DNA of 64,000 nt from Acinetobacter nosocomialis (GTDB lineage: Bacteria > Pseudomonadota > Gammaproteobacteria > Pseudomonadales > Moraxellaceae): contig CP107049.1 of the NCBI GenBank assembly GCA_025736915.1, positions 1,426,001 through 1,490,000 on the forward strand, written 5' to 3'. Of the stretch, positions 46,850-59,873 are shown in pieces. The position numbers were made by a program, and so were the translations under genes. Each line of letters starts with the position of its first letter. Within the stretch, counting starts at the first letter, position 1. The notes beneath the pieces were generated by a model. The model made no database searches. It was given only the letters and a program-made list of their open reading frames with translations, and was not told the origin of the DNA.

Positions 46850-47776
46850 TCACTCCGAGTCTGAATTATTGCTTTGCTCGACTTTCTCAGTCTTATCTTT
46901 TTTAAAAATTTCAGGAATAAACGCGCGATGGAAACCATTATAAGACTGACTATTTGTTGCTTCGGCTAGTGGGTACATGCGTGTCCCTTGCGATGCAGCA
47001 CCATCAATACGCAAAGTTACACCTGACACAAAAGCCGCAGCATCTGACAGTAAATAACAAATCGCCGATGAAACTTCTGATTCAGTTCCCATACGTTTTA
47101 GCGGTACATTGCCAGCAAGACTTGGAATAATCACTTTGGCAAAATCACCGCTATAATTATCCATACCGGATGACACAATCCACCCCGGTGCAACCGCATT
47201 TACACGAACGCCAGATTTGCCCCACTCAACCGATGCTGTTTTAGTTAAGTTATCAACTCCTGAACGCGCAGCACCAGAATGTCCCATTCCCGGCATACCG
47301 CCCCACATATCAGCAGTCATATTGACAATACTGCCACCATGTTTAGCCATCCATTGGTTATAAGCTTCACGCATTAGATAGAAAGTTGCGTGTAAATTAT
47401 TACGCACGACTGCATCGAAACCATTCGCTGAAATATTCTCTAAAGCTGAGGGGAACTGCCCGCCTGCATTATTTACCAAACCATCGAGTTTGCCGAATTT
47501 CTCAATCACTTCAGCAATCATATTTTTCACTTGTTCTTCTTCACGGTTATCACAAACAATGAAATGAACCCGCCCATCATCTTCTATAATTTCTTGGCTT
47601 ACTTTCTCTAATTTTTCAATTTTTCGTCCTGTAATCACCACTTGGGCACCAAGAGCAGCAAGCTCATGTGCAGTACAGCGGCCTATTCCTGAGCCACCAC
47701 CTGTCACAATGACTACTTTATTAGCAAAAGCATCTGGTCTAAAAATTGATTGATAACTCATCTTCGTTTCATCCAT
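46850..47776 (-). CDS. atuB: Short-chain dehydrogenase/reductase, probably AtuB
   Basis: This NAD(P)-dependent SDR of about 308 residues has the cofactor motif VTGGGSGIGRCTAHELAALGA, NNAGG, and an altered active-site region. Where most SDRs have Ser and YxxxK, the corresponding stretch reads GMGHSGAARSGVDNLTKTASVEWG, with no Tyr seen. This resembles 2,4-dienoyl-CoA-reductase-type SDRs. AtuB of Pseudomonas lies in the same place in the atu operon. A start at the ATG at 47761 (MSYQSIF) is equally possible and matches related proteins better. Substrate is inferred from context only. Confidence 0.82.
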   Translation of the reverse strand: MDETKMSYQSIFRPDAFANKVVIVTGGGSGIGRCTAHELAALGAQVVITGRKIEKLEKVSQEIIEDDGRVHFIVCDNREEEQVKNMIAEVIEKFGKLDGLVNNAGGQFPSALENISANGFDAVVRNNLHATFYLMREAYNQWMAKHGGSIVNMTADMWGGMPGMGHSGAARSGVDNLTKTASVEWGKSGVRVNAVAPGWIVSSGMDNYSGDFAKVIIPSLAGNVPLKRMGTESEVSSAICYLLSDAAAFVSGVTLRIDGAASQGTRMYPLAEATNSQSYNGFHRAFIPEIFKKDKTEKVEQSNNSDSE

Positions 47777-47781
47777 TCATT

Positions 47782-49599
47782 TTATTTTTCTAAAAGATGT
47801 GCCGGAACTTTGACAGGCATATCCAATAATTGTTGTGCAAATGCTTTACCTTGTGGGTCGATACGTAGACTTGCAACACCACCGCCACCCAAGGCATTCT
47901 CCAACATAAAATTCAGTGCATTTAAACCCGGTAACTCATAACGAATTACTCGCCCTTTCTCAGCATCCAATACATGCTGCATATAACTTGCAACTGTCTG
48001 TTCAGTTAGTGCTACACGAATCCACGGTAAATATTCTGCTTTACGTGCAATCACACCGATATTGCTGTGATTGCCTTTATCACCACTGCGGGCATGCGCA
48101 ATTTCAATCAAAGGAACTTCAATTTCATTCCCTTGATAAACCGCACTTACACCCGCTGCTAAAGTATTGAATTGCTCTGTAGAAGTGCCCCGAGGAATCT
48201 CAACCGGATAGCGGCTCCCATCAAAATCGATTTCGACATTGATCTGATTTTTATCAATTAAAAATGAAAATAACTTAATCACTGGAGATGCTTTTGGTCG
48301 ACCACCAACAATTCCTGCCAAGGCTGGAGCCATACCTGTCGAAGCTTGTGCAATTTCAGATGCAAAGAACATACATGCTTCTTTAAACATATGTTTTACA
48401 GCTATTTTGACCACAACTTCACGACTATTTAATGTTTGGGCATGTTCGCCATAGGTACTTTCAATACCTAAAATCTCAACAGACTTTTCACTAAATGGCG
48501 GCACTGAGCGCATTGCTAAAACACGTTCGCACTTAGCCAAAATCGCATCAGCAATGACTTGTGCTTTTTGTGGTGCCTCACGTCCTGCAATTAAAAAACT
48601 GACTAAAACCCGATAACCATCAGGATAAGTTGCACTAACTTTATATTGCGCAGTCGGTGCTTGCCCTTTTGCACCCGTCACACGAACTCGGTGCTCTCCG
48701 ATTTGTTCTAAATGCACCTGACTGAAATCAGCAATAACATCGGGTAGTAAATATGCTTGAGGATTGCCTATTTCATAAACAATTTGCTCTGCAACAGTAG
48801 CATTAGAAACCAGACCACCTGTCCCTTGAGGCTTAGTTACAACAAATGAGCCATCTTCACTCACTTCAACCACTGGAAACCCCATGTTATCGAAGCCCTG
48901 CACCAATTGCCAATCGGTAAAATTACCACCTGTACATTGCGCACCACATTCAATGACATGCCCTGCCAGCGAACCTTGTGCCAACTTGTCATAGTCATCG
49001 AGCGACCATTGATACTCATGGAGCAACGGTGCAAGCACCACAGCCGAGTCAACAACACGGCCAGTAATCACAATATCTGCGCCTAAATTCAAAGCATCGC
49101 AAATAGCCACTGCCCCTAAATAAGCATTACTACTCGCCACCTGTTCTGGCAAAGCTTCACCGCTAAACATTTCCTGAATATTTTGCTGCTTAAGTTGTTC
49201 ATGTTTCGCTAAAAGATCATCACCTAACACCACAGCTACTTTCAGATCTAGACCATATTCTTTAATTATTTTTTGCAAGGCATCTCGACACGCCAATGGA
49301 TTAACACCACCTGCATTACTAATCACCTTAATCTTTTTCTCTGCAATTTTTTTAAGTAGAGGTGCCATCACTCGACTGACAAAATCCAAAGCATAACCAT
49401 GTTTTGGTTCTACCATCTTCGCTTTTGCCATAATCGACATGGTGATTTCTGACAAGTAATCAAAAACCAAATAATTAATATCGGTTAGATGTACCAATTG
49501 AAAAGCAGCAGTATTGGTATCTCCCCAAAAACCTGAGGCACACCCTATTTTTACGACACGCTCATCATCCTGTTGATTACTTGCCATCTTGTTTCTCAT
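47782..49599 (-). CDS. atuA: Acyclic terpene utilisation protein AtuA
   Basis: This 605-residue protein is of the AtuA family (DUF1446), which is diagnostic for citronellol/geraniol degradation in Pseudomonas. Segments include IGCASGFWGDTNTAAFQL, VISNAGGVNPLACRD, ADIVITGRVVDSAVVLAPL and, in a C-terminal ferredoxin-like part, IAHARSGDKGNHSNIGVIAR. Its biochemical reaction is not known. It is the first gene of the operon. The start may be the ATG at 49587 (MASNQQ), which has a better ribosome binding site (GAGAA). A TetR-type operator overlaps its predicted promoter. Confidence 0.88.
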   Translation of the reverse strand: MRNKMASNQQDDERVVKIGCASGFWGDTNTAAFQLVHLTDINYLVFDYLSEITMSIMAKAKMVEPKHGYALDFVSRVMAPLLKKIAEKKIKVISNAGGVNPLACRDALQKIIKEYGLDLKVAVVLGDDLLAKHEQLKQQNIQEMFSGEALPEQVASSNAYLGAVAICDALNLGADIVITGRVVDSAVVLAPLLHEYQWSLDDYDKLAQGSLAGHVIECGAQCTGGNFTDWQLVQGFDNMGFPVVEVSEDGSFVVTKPQGTGGLVSNATVAEQIVYEIGNPQAYLLPDVIADFSQVHLEQIGEHRVRVTGAKGQAPTAQYKVSATYPDGYRVLVSFLIAGREAPQKAQVIADAILAKCERVLAMRSVPPFSEKSVEILGIESTYGEHAQTLNSREVVVKIAVKHMFKEACMFFASEIAQASTGMAPALAGIVGGRPKASPVIKLFSFLIDKNQINVEIDFDGSRYPVEIPRGTSTEQFNTLAAGVSAVYQGNEIEVPLIEIAHARSGDKGNHSNIGVIARKAEYLPWIRVALTEQTVASYMQHVLDAEKGRVIRYELPGLNALNFMLENALGGGGVASLRIDPQGKAFAQQLLDMPVKVPAHLLEK

Positions 49600-49623
49600 T
49601 ATTTTGTTTAAAAATTACACTCA

Positions 49624-49653
49624 ACACTACCAAGCAAGCGCTTGGTTTGTAAA
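49624..49653 (-). promoter_or_regulatory. Predicted atu promoter with overlapping TetR-type operator
   Basis: On the minus strand TTTACA (49648-49653) and TAGTGT (49624-49629) are separated by 18 bases. The spacer holds the dyad ACCAAGC-AAGC-GCTTGGT (49629-49646), with a perfect CAAGCGCTTG core. A dimeric repressor bound there would block RNA polymerase. The divergent TetR gene is the natural candidate repressor. Confidence 0.65.
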
Positions 49654-49772
49654 GAGCAAAATGTTATTGTGAAATTGACTAAAACTGCCAAACTCGACAG
49701 CTCAGCTAAAACATGATGAGATTTGGCAAACTTTTCTGTTAAGTATTTTTATATAGAGGAACCAGCTTTCGC

Positions 49773-50372
49773 ATGATTGCTACTTCAATTGAACAGATTC
49801 CAAATATCTCTTGTTTTGACGATAGCCCACGTGGTCGTTTATTACGGGGAGCTGCTTACCTATTTCATAAACAAGGCTATGATAAAACCACCGTACGCGA
49901 ACTTGCTCAATTTATTGGAATCCAGTCAGGAAGCTTATTCCACCACTTTAAAAGTAAAGATGACATCCTCGCTCACGTGATGGAGGAAACCATTATTTAC
50001 AATCTTGCTCGTTTACAAGATGCGGCAGCCCAATCTACCGATCCAGAACAACAACTCCGTGCTCTTATTAAATCCGAGCTCATTTCAATTACTGGAGATA
50101 CAGGTGCAGCCATGGCTGTTTTGGTTTATGAGTGGTTTGCCCTATCAAAAGAAAAACAAGATTATCTTTTAAAAATGCGTAATGAATATGAGCAAATCTG
50201 GTTAGATGTGATTGAAAAATTACGTACTGAAGGCAAGGTAAAGCATGATGCCTTTATTTGGCGAAGATTAGTTGGCGGTGCAATTTCATGGACCGTAACT
50301 TGGTATAAAGCTGAGGGTGAAGTTAAAATTGATGAGTTAACAGAAATGGTCTGGGAGATGGCTTTGAAATGA
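49773..50372 (+). CDS. TetR family regulator, probable repressor of the atu operon (AtuR-like)
   Basis: This 199-residue regulator has an N-terminal TetR-type helix-turn-helix: RGAAYLFHKQGYDKTTVRELAQFIGIQSGSLFHHFKSKDDILAHVM (~22-68). The C-terminal domain is helical and ligand-binding. In Pseudomonas AtuR, the divergently encoded TetR protein, represses atuA and neighbours until a terpenoid or its CoA ester is present. The location next to atuA and the dyad in its promoter support the same role here. The ATG follows GAGGA at 11 bases. Confidence 0.87.
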   Translation: MIATSIEQIPNISCFDDSPRGRLLRGAAYLFHKQGYDKTTVRELAQFIGIQSGSLFHHFKSKDDILAHVMEETIIYNLARLQDAAAQSTDPEQQLRALIKSELISITGDTGAAMAVLVYEWFALSKEKQDYLLKMRNEYEQIWLDVIEKLRTEGKVKHDAFIWRRLVGGAISWTVTWYKAEGEVKIDELTEMVWEMALK

Positions 50373-50541
50373 GTTCTGTAATATCTTAGAATTTGAGGAA
50401 AAATATGGAAAGAACATGACCGTTGGGTAATTTTAAATGAAGAATGGATAGAATCTTTGCCCCTTAAAACGTAAATCATATATTATCTATTTGAAGGAAT
50501 TACCAATAGATTAGTTATATTAAATGTTAGGTTCATATTAG

Positions 50542-51037
50542 ATGCTCGATATTGAAACATTAACTGCGATCGTCGGTGCTATTACTGGAATAGCTGGATC
50601 AATAATGGGCTATATTAGTTTACAACGTCTTTCGAAAATTAAATCTTTGGATCTAAGACTTGAATTAAAAAAAAGCTGAAACTCAATTAATTTTAACTGT
50701 GAATGACTTACCAGAGTTATTAACAAAAGCAAAAAGATCACGTGAAGCAATATCATCAGCAATTGGACAACTGCGTTCAGGGGGATTAAAAAAGTGGATT
50801 CAAGAATGGGAGACAGACTATATCTCAGCAAAACAAATGATATTAATTCTTCCTAATACAGATTCCGACTATATCTCCAACTCTCAACGAGACCTAGAAA
50901 CAAGGTTAATACTTATTCATCAACAATCTGTTAAAGCAAATGCGTTAAAAGAAAAATATGAAATTGAATTAGAACGGGATGAAAAGCAACGGGATAGAAT
51001 TTATGCTGAACGTAATAGTAGAAATCAAAAGAATTAG
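50542..51037 (+). pseudogene. Small membrane-anchored coiled-coil gene split by a frameshift in a run of eight As
   Basis: The ATG at 50542 opens a frame with a membrane helix (IVGAITGIAGSIMGYISL) that stops at 50677-50679, just after A8 at 50667-50674. Removing one A joins it to the next frame, which runs without a stop to 51037 and gives about 164 residues. The rest is a charged helix with coiled-coil character (e.g. KANALKEKYEIELERDEKQRDRIYAE). The intact protein would be an inner-membrane anchored helical protein of unknown function. It may be a dead gene, a phase-variable gene, a slippage-decoded gene or a sequence error. Confidence 0.65.
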
Positions 51038-51101
51038 AATAAACACATCAAAACTTGAAAAGTGTGTTTATTCTATCCTCTTCCGTTCGTGAAAAAATAA
51101 A

Positions 51102-52265
51102 TTAATAACCTAACTGTTTACTAATTAAATCTTTCATAATTTCTTCAGCACCACCACCAATCATATTGACCTTCACTTCACGATAAATACGTTCCGACTT
51201 GGTTCCTCGCATAAAGCCCATACCACCTAATGTCTGTACAGCTGCATCAGCACAAAATTGCATAGTACGAGTCGCAACATTTTTCAGCATCGAAATTTGA
51301 GCCACCAACTCAGGTCCTTGTAACTTCGGCTGAGTCATTTTCCATGCAGTTTCTTCAAGTAATGCCCGTGTTGAGGTCAATTGTGTTGCCATATCTACCA
51401 ATTTATGACGGACCACCTGATGATCAATTAATCTTTTACCAAAAGTTTTTCGTTGCTGTGCCCACTCTAAAGCTTCTTCGTAACAGACTAATGCATAGCC
51501 ATAAGCCACTACTCCCAAGAAGAACCGCTCCATATTAAAGTTATTCATAATAACTTTAAAACCGGCATTTTCTTTGCCGAGCAGATTTGATCCAGGTACT
51601 CGTACTTGATCAAAATGCAAATGAGCTGTATCAGAAGCCCACCATCCCATTTTCTTTAAAGGTGTTTTAGTAATTCCTTCACTGTGCGCATTAACGAGCA
51701 ACATTGAAATACCTTCTGCACCTGTTTTAGTTGGGTCTGTACGCACTGCAACTGTATAGTAATCTGCACGAATTCCCGATGTGATAAACGTTTTCTCACC
51801 CGAGACAATATAGTAATCACCATCACGAACAGCTTTAGTCTGTAATGCAGCGACATCCGAGCCACCACCAGGTTCTGTAATAGCTAAAGCAGAAATTTTT
51901 TCACCAGAAATAATACCTGGCAGGACTCTCGCCTTTAACTCCTCACTTCCAAAATGCTGAATGGGAGGGGCGCCAATTGTGTGCACCATAAGTGAGGTAT
52001 GTACTCCCCCAGAACCCGCCTTTGCCATTTCAATACCAGCTAGTAATGAATAGAATGGATCTGCATCAGGAATACCACCGTATTCTTCAGAAAAACCTAG
52101 CCCCAATAAACCAATTTCAGCAGCCTTTCTATAAAGTTCTCTAGGAAATGTCTCAGCCTCATCCCACTCATTAACAAAAGGTGCCATTTCTTTTTGTACA
52201 AATCGGCGAACATTGTCAGCAAAAGCAATGTGTTGTTCATTATAGTAAATTGGATTGAGTTGCAT
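51102..52265 (-). CDS. Acyl-CoA dehydrogenase (stand-alone)
   Basis: This second 387-residue FAD acyl-CoA dehydrogenase has ALAITEPGGGSDVAALQTKAVRDGDYYIVSGEKTFITSG, the KMGWWASDTAHLHFDQVRVP block and ALLEETAWKM, ending QTLGGMGFMRGTKSERIYREVKVNMIGGGAEEIMKDLI. It is on the atu strand but separated from atuA by the TetR gene and the broken gene. It has its own likely promoter (TTGACT at 52323-52328 on the minus strand) next to an AAACAT..ATGTTT dyad (52301-52320). Substrate is unknown; branched or terpenoid acyl-CoA is possible. Confidence 0.88.
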   Translation of the reverse strand: MQLNPIYYNEQHIAFADNVRRFVQKEMAPFVNEWDEAETFPRELYRKAAEIGLLGLGFSEEYGGIPDADPFYSLLAGIEMAKAGSGGVHTSLMVHTIGAPPIQHFGSEELKARVLPGIISGEKISALAITEPGGGSDVAALQTKAVRDGDYYIVSGEKTFITSGIRADYYTVAVRTDPTKTGAEGISMLLVNAHSEGITKTPLKKMGWWASDTAHLHFDQVRVPGSNLLGKENAGFKVIMNNFNMERFFLGVVAYGYALVCYEEALEWAQQRKTFGKRLIDHQVVRHKLVDMATQLTSTRALLEETAWKMTQPKLQGPELVAQISMLKNVATRTMQFCADAAVQTLGGMGFMRGTKSERIYREVKVNMIGGGAEEIMKDLISKQLGY

Positions 52266-52401
52266 GTTTAGAAATGTCCTGATCTTTTTATTTAATTCCT
52301 AAACATATCTTGTCATGTTTACAGTCAATCAAAAGTTGCAAGAATCTCCATTTTCTTGGCATAAAACATCAAACAGAATTATTTTTATTTATGCACAACG
52401 C

Positions 52402-52965
52402 CTATACTCTTAAGCAGCAACGAAAACCACGAACAGCATAATAAGACTGTGCTCCATTATGATAAATGAATACCCGACCATAACGTCGATCAGCAAAAAT
52501 AGCTCCATCTAACCGTCGAATCTCATCTGGAGTTTTGAGCCAACTTGATGTTTTAAGATCAAATTCCTCTAACTTTTGTAATTCATGGTATTGCTCTTCT
52601 GTGAGAAGCTCAGCTCCCATTTCTTTAGCTACATCGATTGCACTATTTTTGGGAGGATGATCTTTTCTAGCTTCCAAAGCCTCTCGATCATAACAAAAGC
52701 TTCTACGACCTTTGGGTGTCTCAGGAGAACAATCAACAAATAAATACTCATCCTTCTGTTGATCATAAGAGATAACATCTGGTTCTCCTCCAGTGTTTTC
52801 CATTTCTTGCAATGACCATAATTTTTCAGGAAATTTAATGAGTTTAGCCTGTAGATCAGTCCAATTCATTTCTTTATGGCGATGTGTGTTATTTTCAAAT
52901 CTCTTCTTTAACAGTTCAAGCAGTGAATCTAATTGTGTTTGAGTTAATTGTTTTTTAGTTGTCAT
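52402..52965 (-). CDS. DUF4256 protein
   Basis: This 187-residue protein shows the DUF4256 pattern: LLKKRFENNTHRHKEMNWTDLQAKL, EMENTGGEPDVISYDQQKDEYLFVDCSPETPKGRRSFCYDREALEARKDHPPKNSA, and a C-terminal GRVFIYHNGAQSYYAVRGFRCCLRV. The family has no known function. Several Arg, Tyr and Cys residues are conserved in appearance. No signal peptide. It follows the GFA-family gene by 20 bases on the same strand and is probably co-transcribed. Confidence 0.85.
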   Translation of the reverse strand: MTTKKQLTQTQLDSLLELLKKRFENNTHRHKEMNWTDLQAKLIKFPEKLWSLQEMENTGGEPDVISYDQQKDEYLFVDCSPETPKGRRSFCYDREALEARKDHPPKNSAIDVAKEMGAELLTEEQYHELQKLEEFDLKTSSWLKTPDEIRRLDGAIFADRRYGRVFIYHNGAQSYYAVRGFRCCLRV

Positions 52966-52985
52966 TGAATAAATCCTTATAATTA

Positions 52986-53336
52986 TTAAACTGAACGTCC
53001 ATCAAAATAATTTATTTTTATTTTATCTAAGTCAATGTCATCTATACATCGAACATTAATCGCAAAAATAGAATTACCTTGAGGATCTATACCTTGAGCA
53101 TAGGGATGAATACCGCAATTTTTACAGAAATAATGATTAATCACATGCTTGTTAAAAGTGTAATTCGCTAAAATATCAGGAGAATCTAAAGTAACTGTAA
53201 CTTGATTAGTGGGTAGGAACCAAAGTAAAGACCCTTTCTTTTGGCAGATCGAGCAATTACAAGATAAGGCTTCTGTTAGCTCACCTTCTGCGACAAACTT
53301 TACCTGACCACAATGACAACTTCCTTTATATTCCAT
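52986..53336 (-). CDS. GFA (glutathione-dependent formaldehyde-activating) family zinc protein
   Basis: The 116-residue zinc-binding protein of the GFA/CENP-V fold starts at the ATG at 53336 (MEYKGSCHCGQ), preceded by GAGGG; a longer frame from 53399 is less likely. Metal ligands are CHCG near residue 7, SCNCSICQKKGS near residue 30 and FCKNCGIHPYAQG near residue 77. The enzymatic role of most family members is doubted. A large AT-rich palindrome lies about 90 bases upstream. Confidence 0.9.
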   Translation of the reverse strand: MEYKGSCHCGQVKFVAEGELTEALSCNCSICQKKGSLLWFLPTNQVTVTLDSPDILANYTFNKHVINHYFCKNCGIHPYAQGIDPQGNSIFAINVRCIDDIDLDKIKINYFDGRSV

Positions 53337-53427
53337 ATCTTTTTCCCTCTTTCTAATTTTTAAATTTTTATAATATTCTTTTGGTAGATCAATTTTCAAT
53401 CTTCGTATAGATCTTGAGATTTTTACC

Positions 53428-53470
53428 TTTACATAATCTACTTAATTAAAACTCTAGTAGATTATGTAAA
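53428..53470. promoter_or_regulatory. 15-bp perfect palindrome upstream of the GFA gene
   Basis: TTTACATAATCTACT (53428-53442) is exactly reverse-complemented at 53456-53470 with a 13-base centre. The 12-mer AGATTATGTAAA of the right arm occurs again at 53983-53994 upstream of the SRPBCC gene, in the same orientation. It may be an operator shared by the two genes or an AT-rich hairpin. It is too AT-rich for a typical terminator. Confidence 0.5.
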
Positions 53471-53509
53471 CACTCCAAAGATGAAATAGAAATATTCTTT
53501 CATCCGACT

Positions 53510-53914
53510 CTATTTATTTTTAGAAATTACCGCCTCAATTCGGCTTAAGATTTGTGGCCAACCTTTTCCCATACCAATAAAAGCTTGTTGCCCAAAAGAA
53601 GAATCCATATTAAAACCCGAATGGTTAAGCTGTAAAAGTGTGCCATTTTCTTGAGGAATTAATTGCCATCTAAGAGTTGTATCAAGTACACCGATTGCAA
53701 AGTCATATTCAAATAAAATTTCTTTATCAACTGCCTTAACTAGGCAATGTTGTACTCCGAAATTTCCCATATCTAAAGTAAATTGATGACCGATTTTAGG
53801 CTGAATGTCCCCTTTAGCCCACCATTGCTGGACAATTTCAGGTGTGGTCAATGCTTCCCAGATTTTTTGAGGAGATTGATTGATAAAATGTGAAACCTCA
53901 ATGGACTTTAACAT
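53510..53914 (-). CDS. SRPBCC / AHSA1-domain protein
   Basis: The 134-residue protein has a START-like lipid- or ligand-binding fold of the AHSA1 type: VSHFINQSPQKIWEALTTPEIVQQWWAKGD, EILFEYDFAIGVLDTTLRWQLIPQENGTLLQLNHSGF and the C-terminal helix GWPQILSRIEAVISK. The W-W near residue 31 and the final helix are family hallmarks. No enzyme activity can be assigned. It lies upstream of the GFA gene on the same strand. Confidence 0.88.
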   Translation of the reverse strand: MLKSIEVSHFINQSPQKIWEALTTPEIVQQWWAKGDIQPKIGHQFTLDMGNFGVQHCLVKAVDKEILFEYDFAIGVLDTTLRWQLIPQENGTLLQLNHSGFNMDSSFGQQAFIGMGKGWPQILSRIEAVISKNK

Positions 53915-54027
53915 TTTTTATTTTAGACTCGTCTATAATTCATTTGTTTTTTATTATGCTGCAAAATAATTAGCAATATAAGAGATTATGTAAAATCATA
54001 TCTACCCTGTTTTTCCCACGCATAAAA

Positions 54028-54059
54028 AACACCCCAATCTCTTTTGAGATTGGGGTGTT
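54028..54059 (-). terminator. Terminator of rRNA operon 2
   Basis: The same 14-bp stem and TTTT loop as in operon 1 lies just after the 5S gene on the minus strand. The flanking T run here is longer because of the unique sequence beyond it. Confidence 0.92.
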
Positions 54060-54068
54060 TGAATAATG

Positions 54069-54183
54069 AGCTGGCGATGACTTACTCTCACATGGGTAAC
54101 CCCACACTACCATCAGCGCTAAGAGGTTTCACTTCTGAGTTCGGGAAGGGATCAGGTGGTTCACTCTTGCTATGGTCGCCAGC
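54069..54183 (-). rRNA. rrf: 5S ribosomal RNA (operon 2)
   Basis: Identical by eye to the operon 1 gene, about 115 bases with complementary ends GCTGGCGA..TCGCCAGC on the minus strand. Ends estimated. Confidence 0.95.
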
Positions 54184-54362
54184 ACAACTGTTTATGGATA
54201 CTTGCTTTGGTCTTATTGTTTGCCGAAGCGTTTTCCAAATCTTTACAGATTGGGCTGATTGAATCTGAACTTGTTCATTTTATCTAGTGGAATAACTAAA
54301 TCAAGTTTCTTTGTAGATTTATGAATCGATTGATGCTTTATATACAACTGCTTGGGTGTTGT

Positions 54363-57254
<2,892 letters not shown>

Positions 57255-57606
57255 ATACAACCCCAAACAGTCGTCAACACCTACAAGTGAGTGTTGTCCG
57301 TGCGATTCTTCATCGCTACTATCTGTTGTCTGTGTACTTAAACACTGTACAGCTTCAATCTAAATTCATATACCAAAACGCTTGATTCAGTTAATTTGCT
57401 AGTTCTCAATTCATCTAGATTAATTGCTTAACCTAAACTCTTGAGTGAACAATTTATTTCAGACTCAATTTTGCCAATCTGTTAATGAGTAAACACGCCT
57501 TCGTCAGGTCATGCTTAATACCGTGATACTTAAATCACAGAAGTTAATAAACCAAGACCGAAATCTCTATTTACTAATTTCTGTAATCCGAACTTATCTT
57601 AAGTTC
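57255..57606 (-). other. tRNA-Ala to 23S spacer (operon 2)
   Basis: This transcribed spacer of about 350 bases without genes is the same as in operon 1 by eye, including the 5' arm of the 23S processing stem. Confidence 0.7.
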
Positions 57607-57682
57607 TGGTGGAGACTAGGAGAGTCGAACTCCTGACCTCCTGCGTGCAAAGCAGGCGCTCTACCAACTAAGCTAAGTCCCC
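57607..57682 (-). tRNA. tRNA-Ala (anticodon TGC), operon 2
   Basis: The same 76-base cloverleaf as in operon 1, with anticodon TGC and encoded CCA. Confidence 0.97.
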
Positions 57683-57737
57683 AGCTTACATCATCAGTTA
57701 TGTATCTTTTATCTATAACTTCAACCAGTCAAAGTCA

Positions 57738-57814
<77 letters not shown>

Positions 57815-57873
57815 TCAGATACATCTATGAAGAACAACTTGTTGTGGATTCTTACCAATCGTCAATCTTTCGT

Positions 57874-59411
<1,538 letters not shown>

Positions 59412-59421
59412 AAATCATTTT

Positions 59422-59445
59422 GTACCTTATTTAAAGACAAGGTAC
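59422..59445 (-). other. 16S leader hairpin (operon 2 version)
   Basis: The same hairpin as in operon 1 but with GGTACCTT/AAGGTAC arms: one base pair is changed on both sides (59423 and 59444), so the stem is conserved by covariation. Confidence 0.7.
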
Positions 59446-59622
59446 CAATTCTGGCTCATCAATTACTGACTTAAATTTCGCTCAAATAAACTTCGAGTAA
59501 TTTAAACCAATCAATCAATGAAAATTATTTCGATTAATCAATCAGTAAAAATCCACACAAGTTGTTCTTCAATTCTCTTAATGATCTTCTTCCTGGTTCG
59601 TCACCAGCAAGCTAGGTCGGCT

Positions 59623-59650
59623 ATATTACTCTTAATCTCTTAAAAGTCAA
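59623..59650 (-). promoter_or_regulatory. rRNA operon 2 promoter P2
   Basis: TTGACT and TAATAT on the minus strand with a 16-base spacer, identical to operon 1. Confidence 0.7.
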
Positions 59651-59785
59651 CAGGTAATTTCGATATTTTTAAAACTTATTTTCCAAACCACCTTATCATC
59701 AAATTCATCACTTAAAGTAACCAACTTAATCACAAGTAACTGTTTTTCAACAAGTTTCTATCTGCATCACCGCCGATGGATGTGC

Positions 59786-59813
59786 ATTATAGACCATTAA
59801 GATCCAGTTGCAA
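59786..59813 (-). promoter_or_regulatory. rRNA operon 2 promoter P1
   Basis: TTGCAA (59808-59813) and TATAAT (59786-59791) on the minus strand, 16 bases apart. The boxes match operon 1 but most of the spacer does not. An A/T-rich stretch upstream (TAATTTTAAAAAA on the minus strand) could act as an UP element and is absent from operon 1. Confidence 0.8.
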
Positions 59814-59873
59814 GCCCTTTTTTAAAATTAGTGCAACGACAGTTTGCTTTTTAACCAAAAATGATAAAAATAT

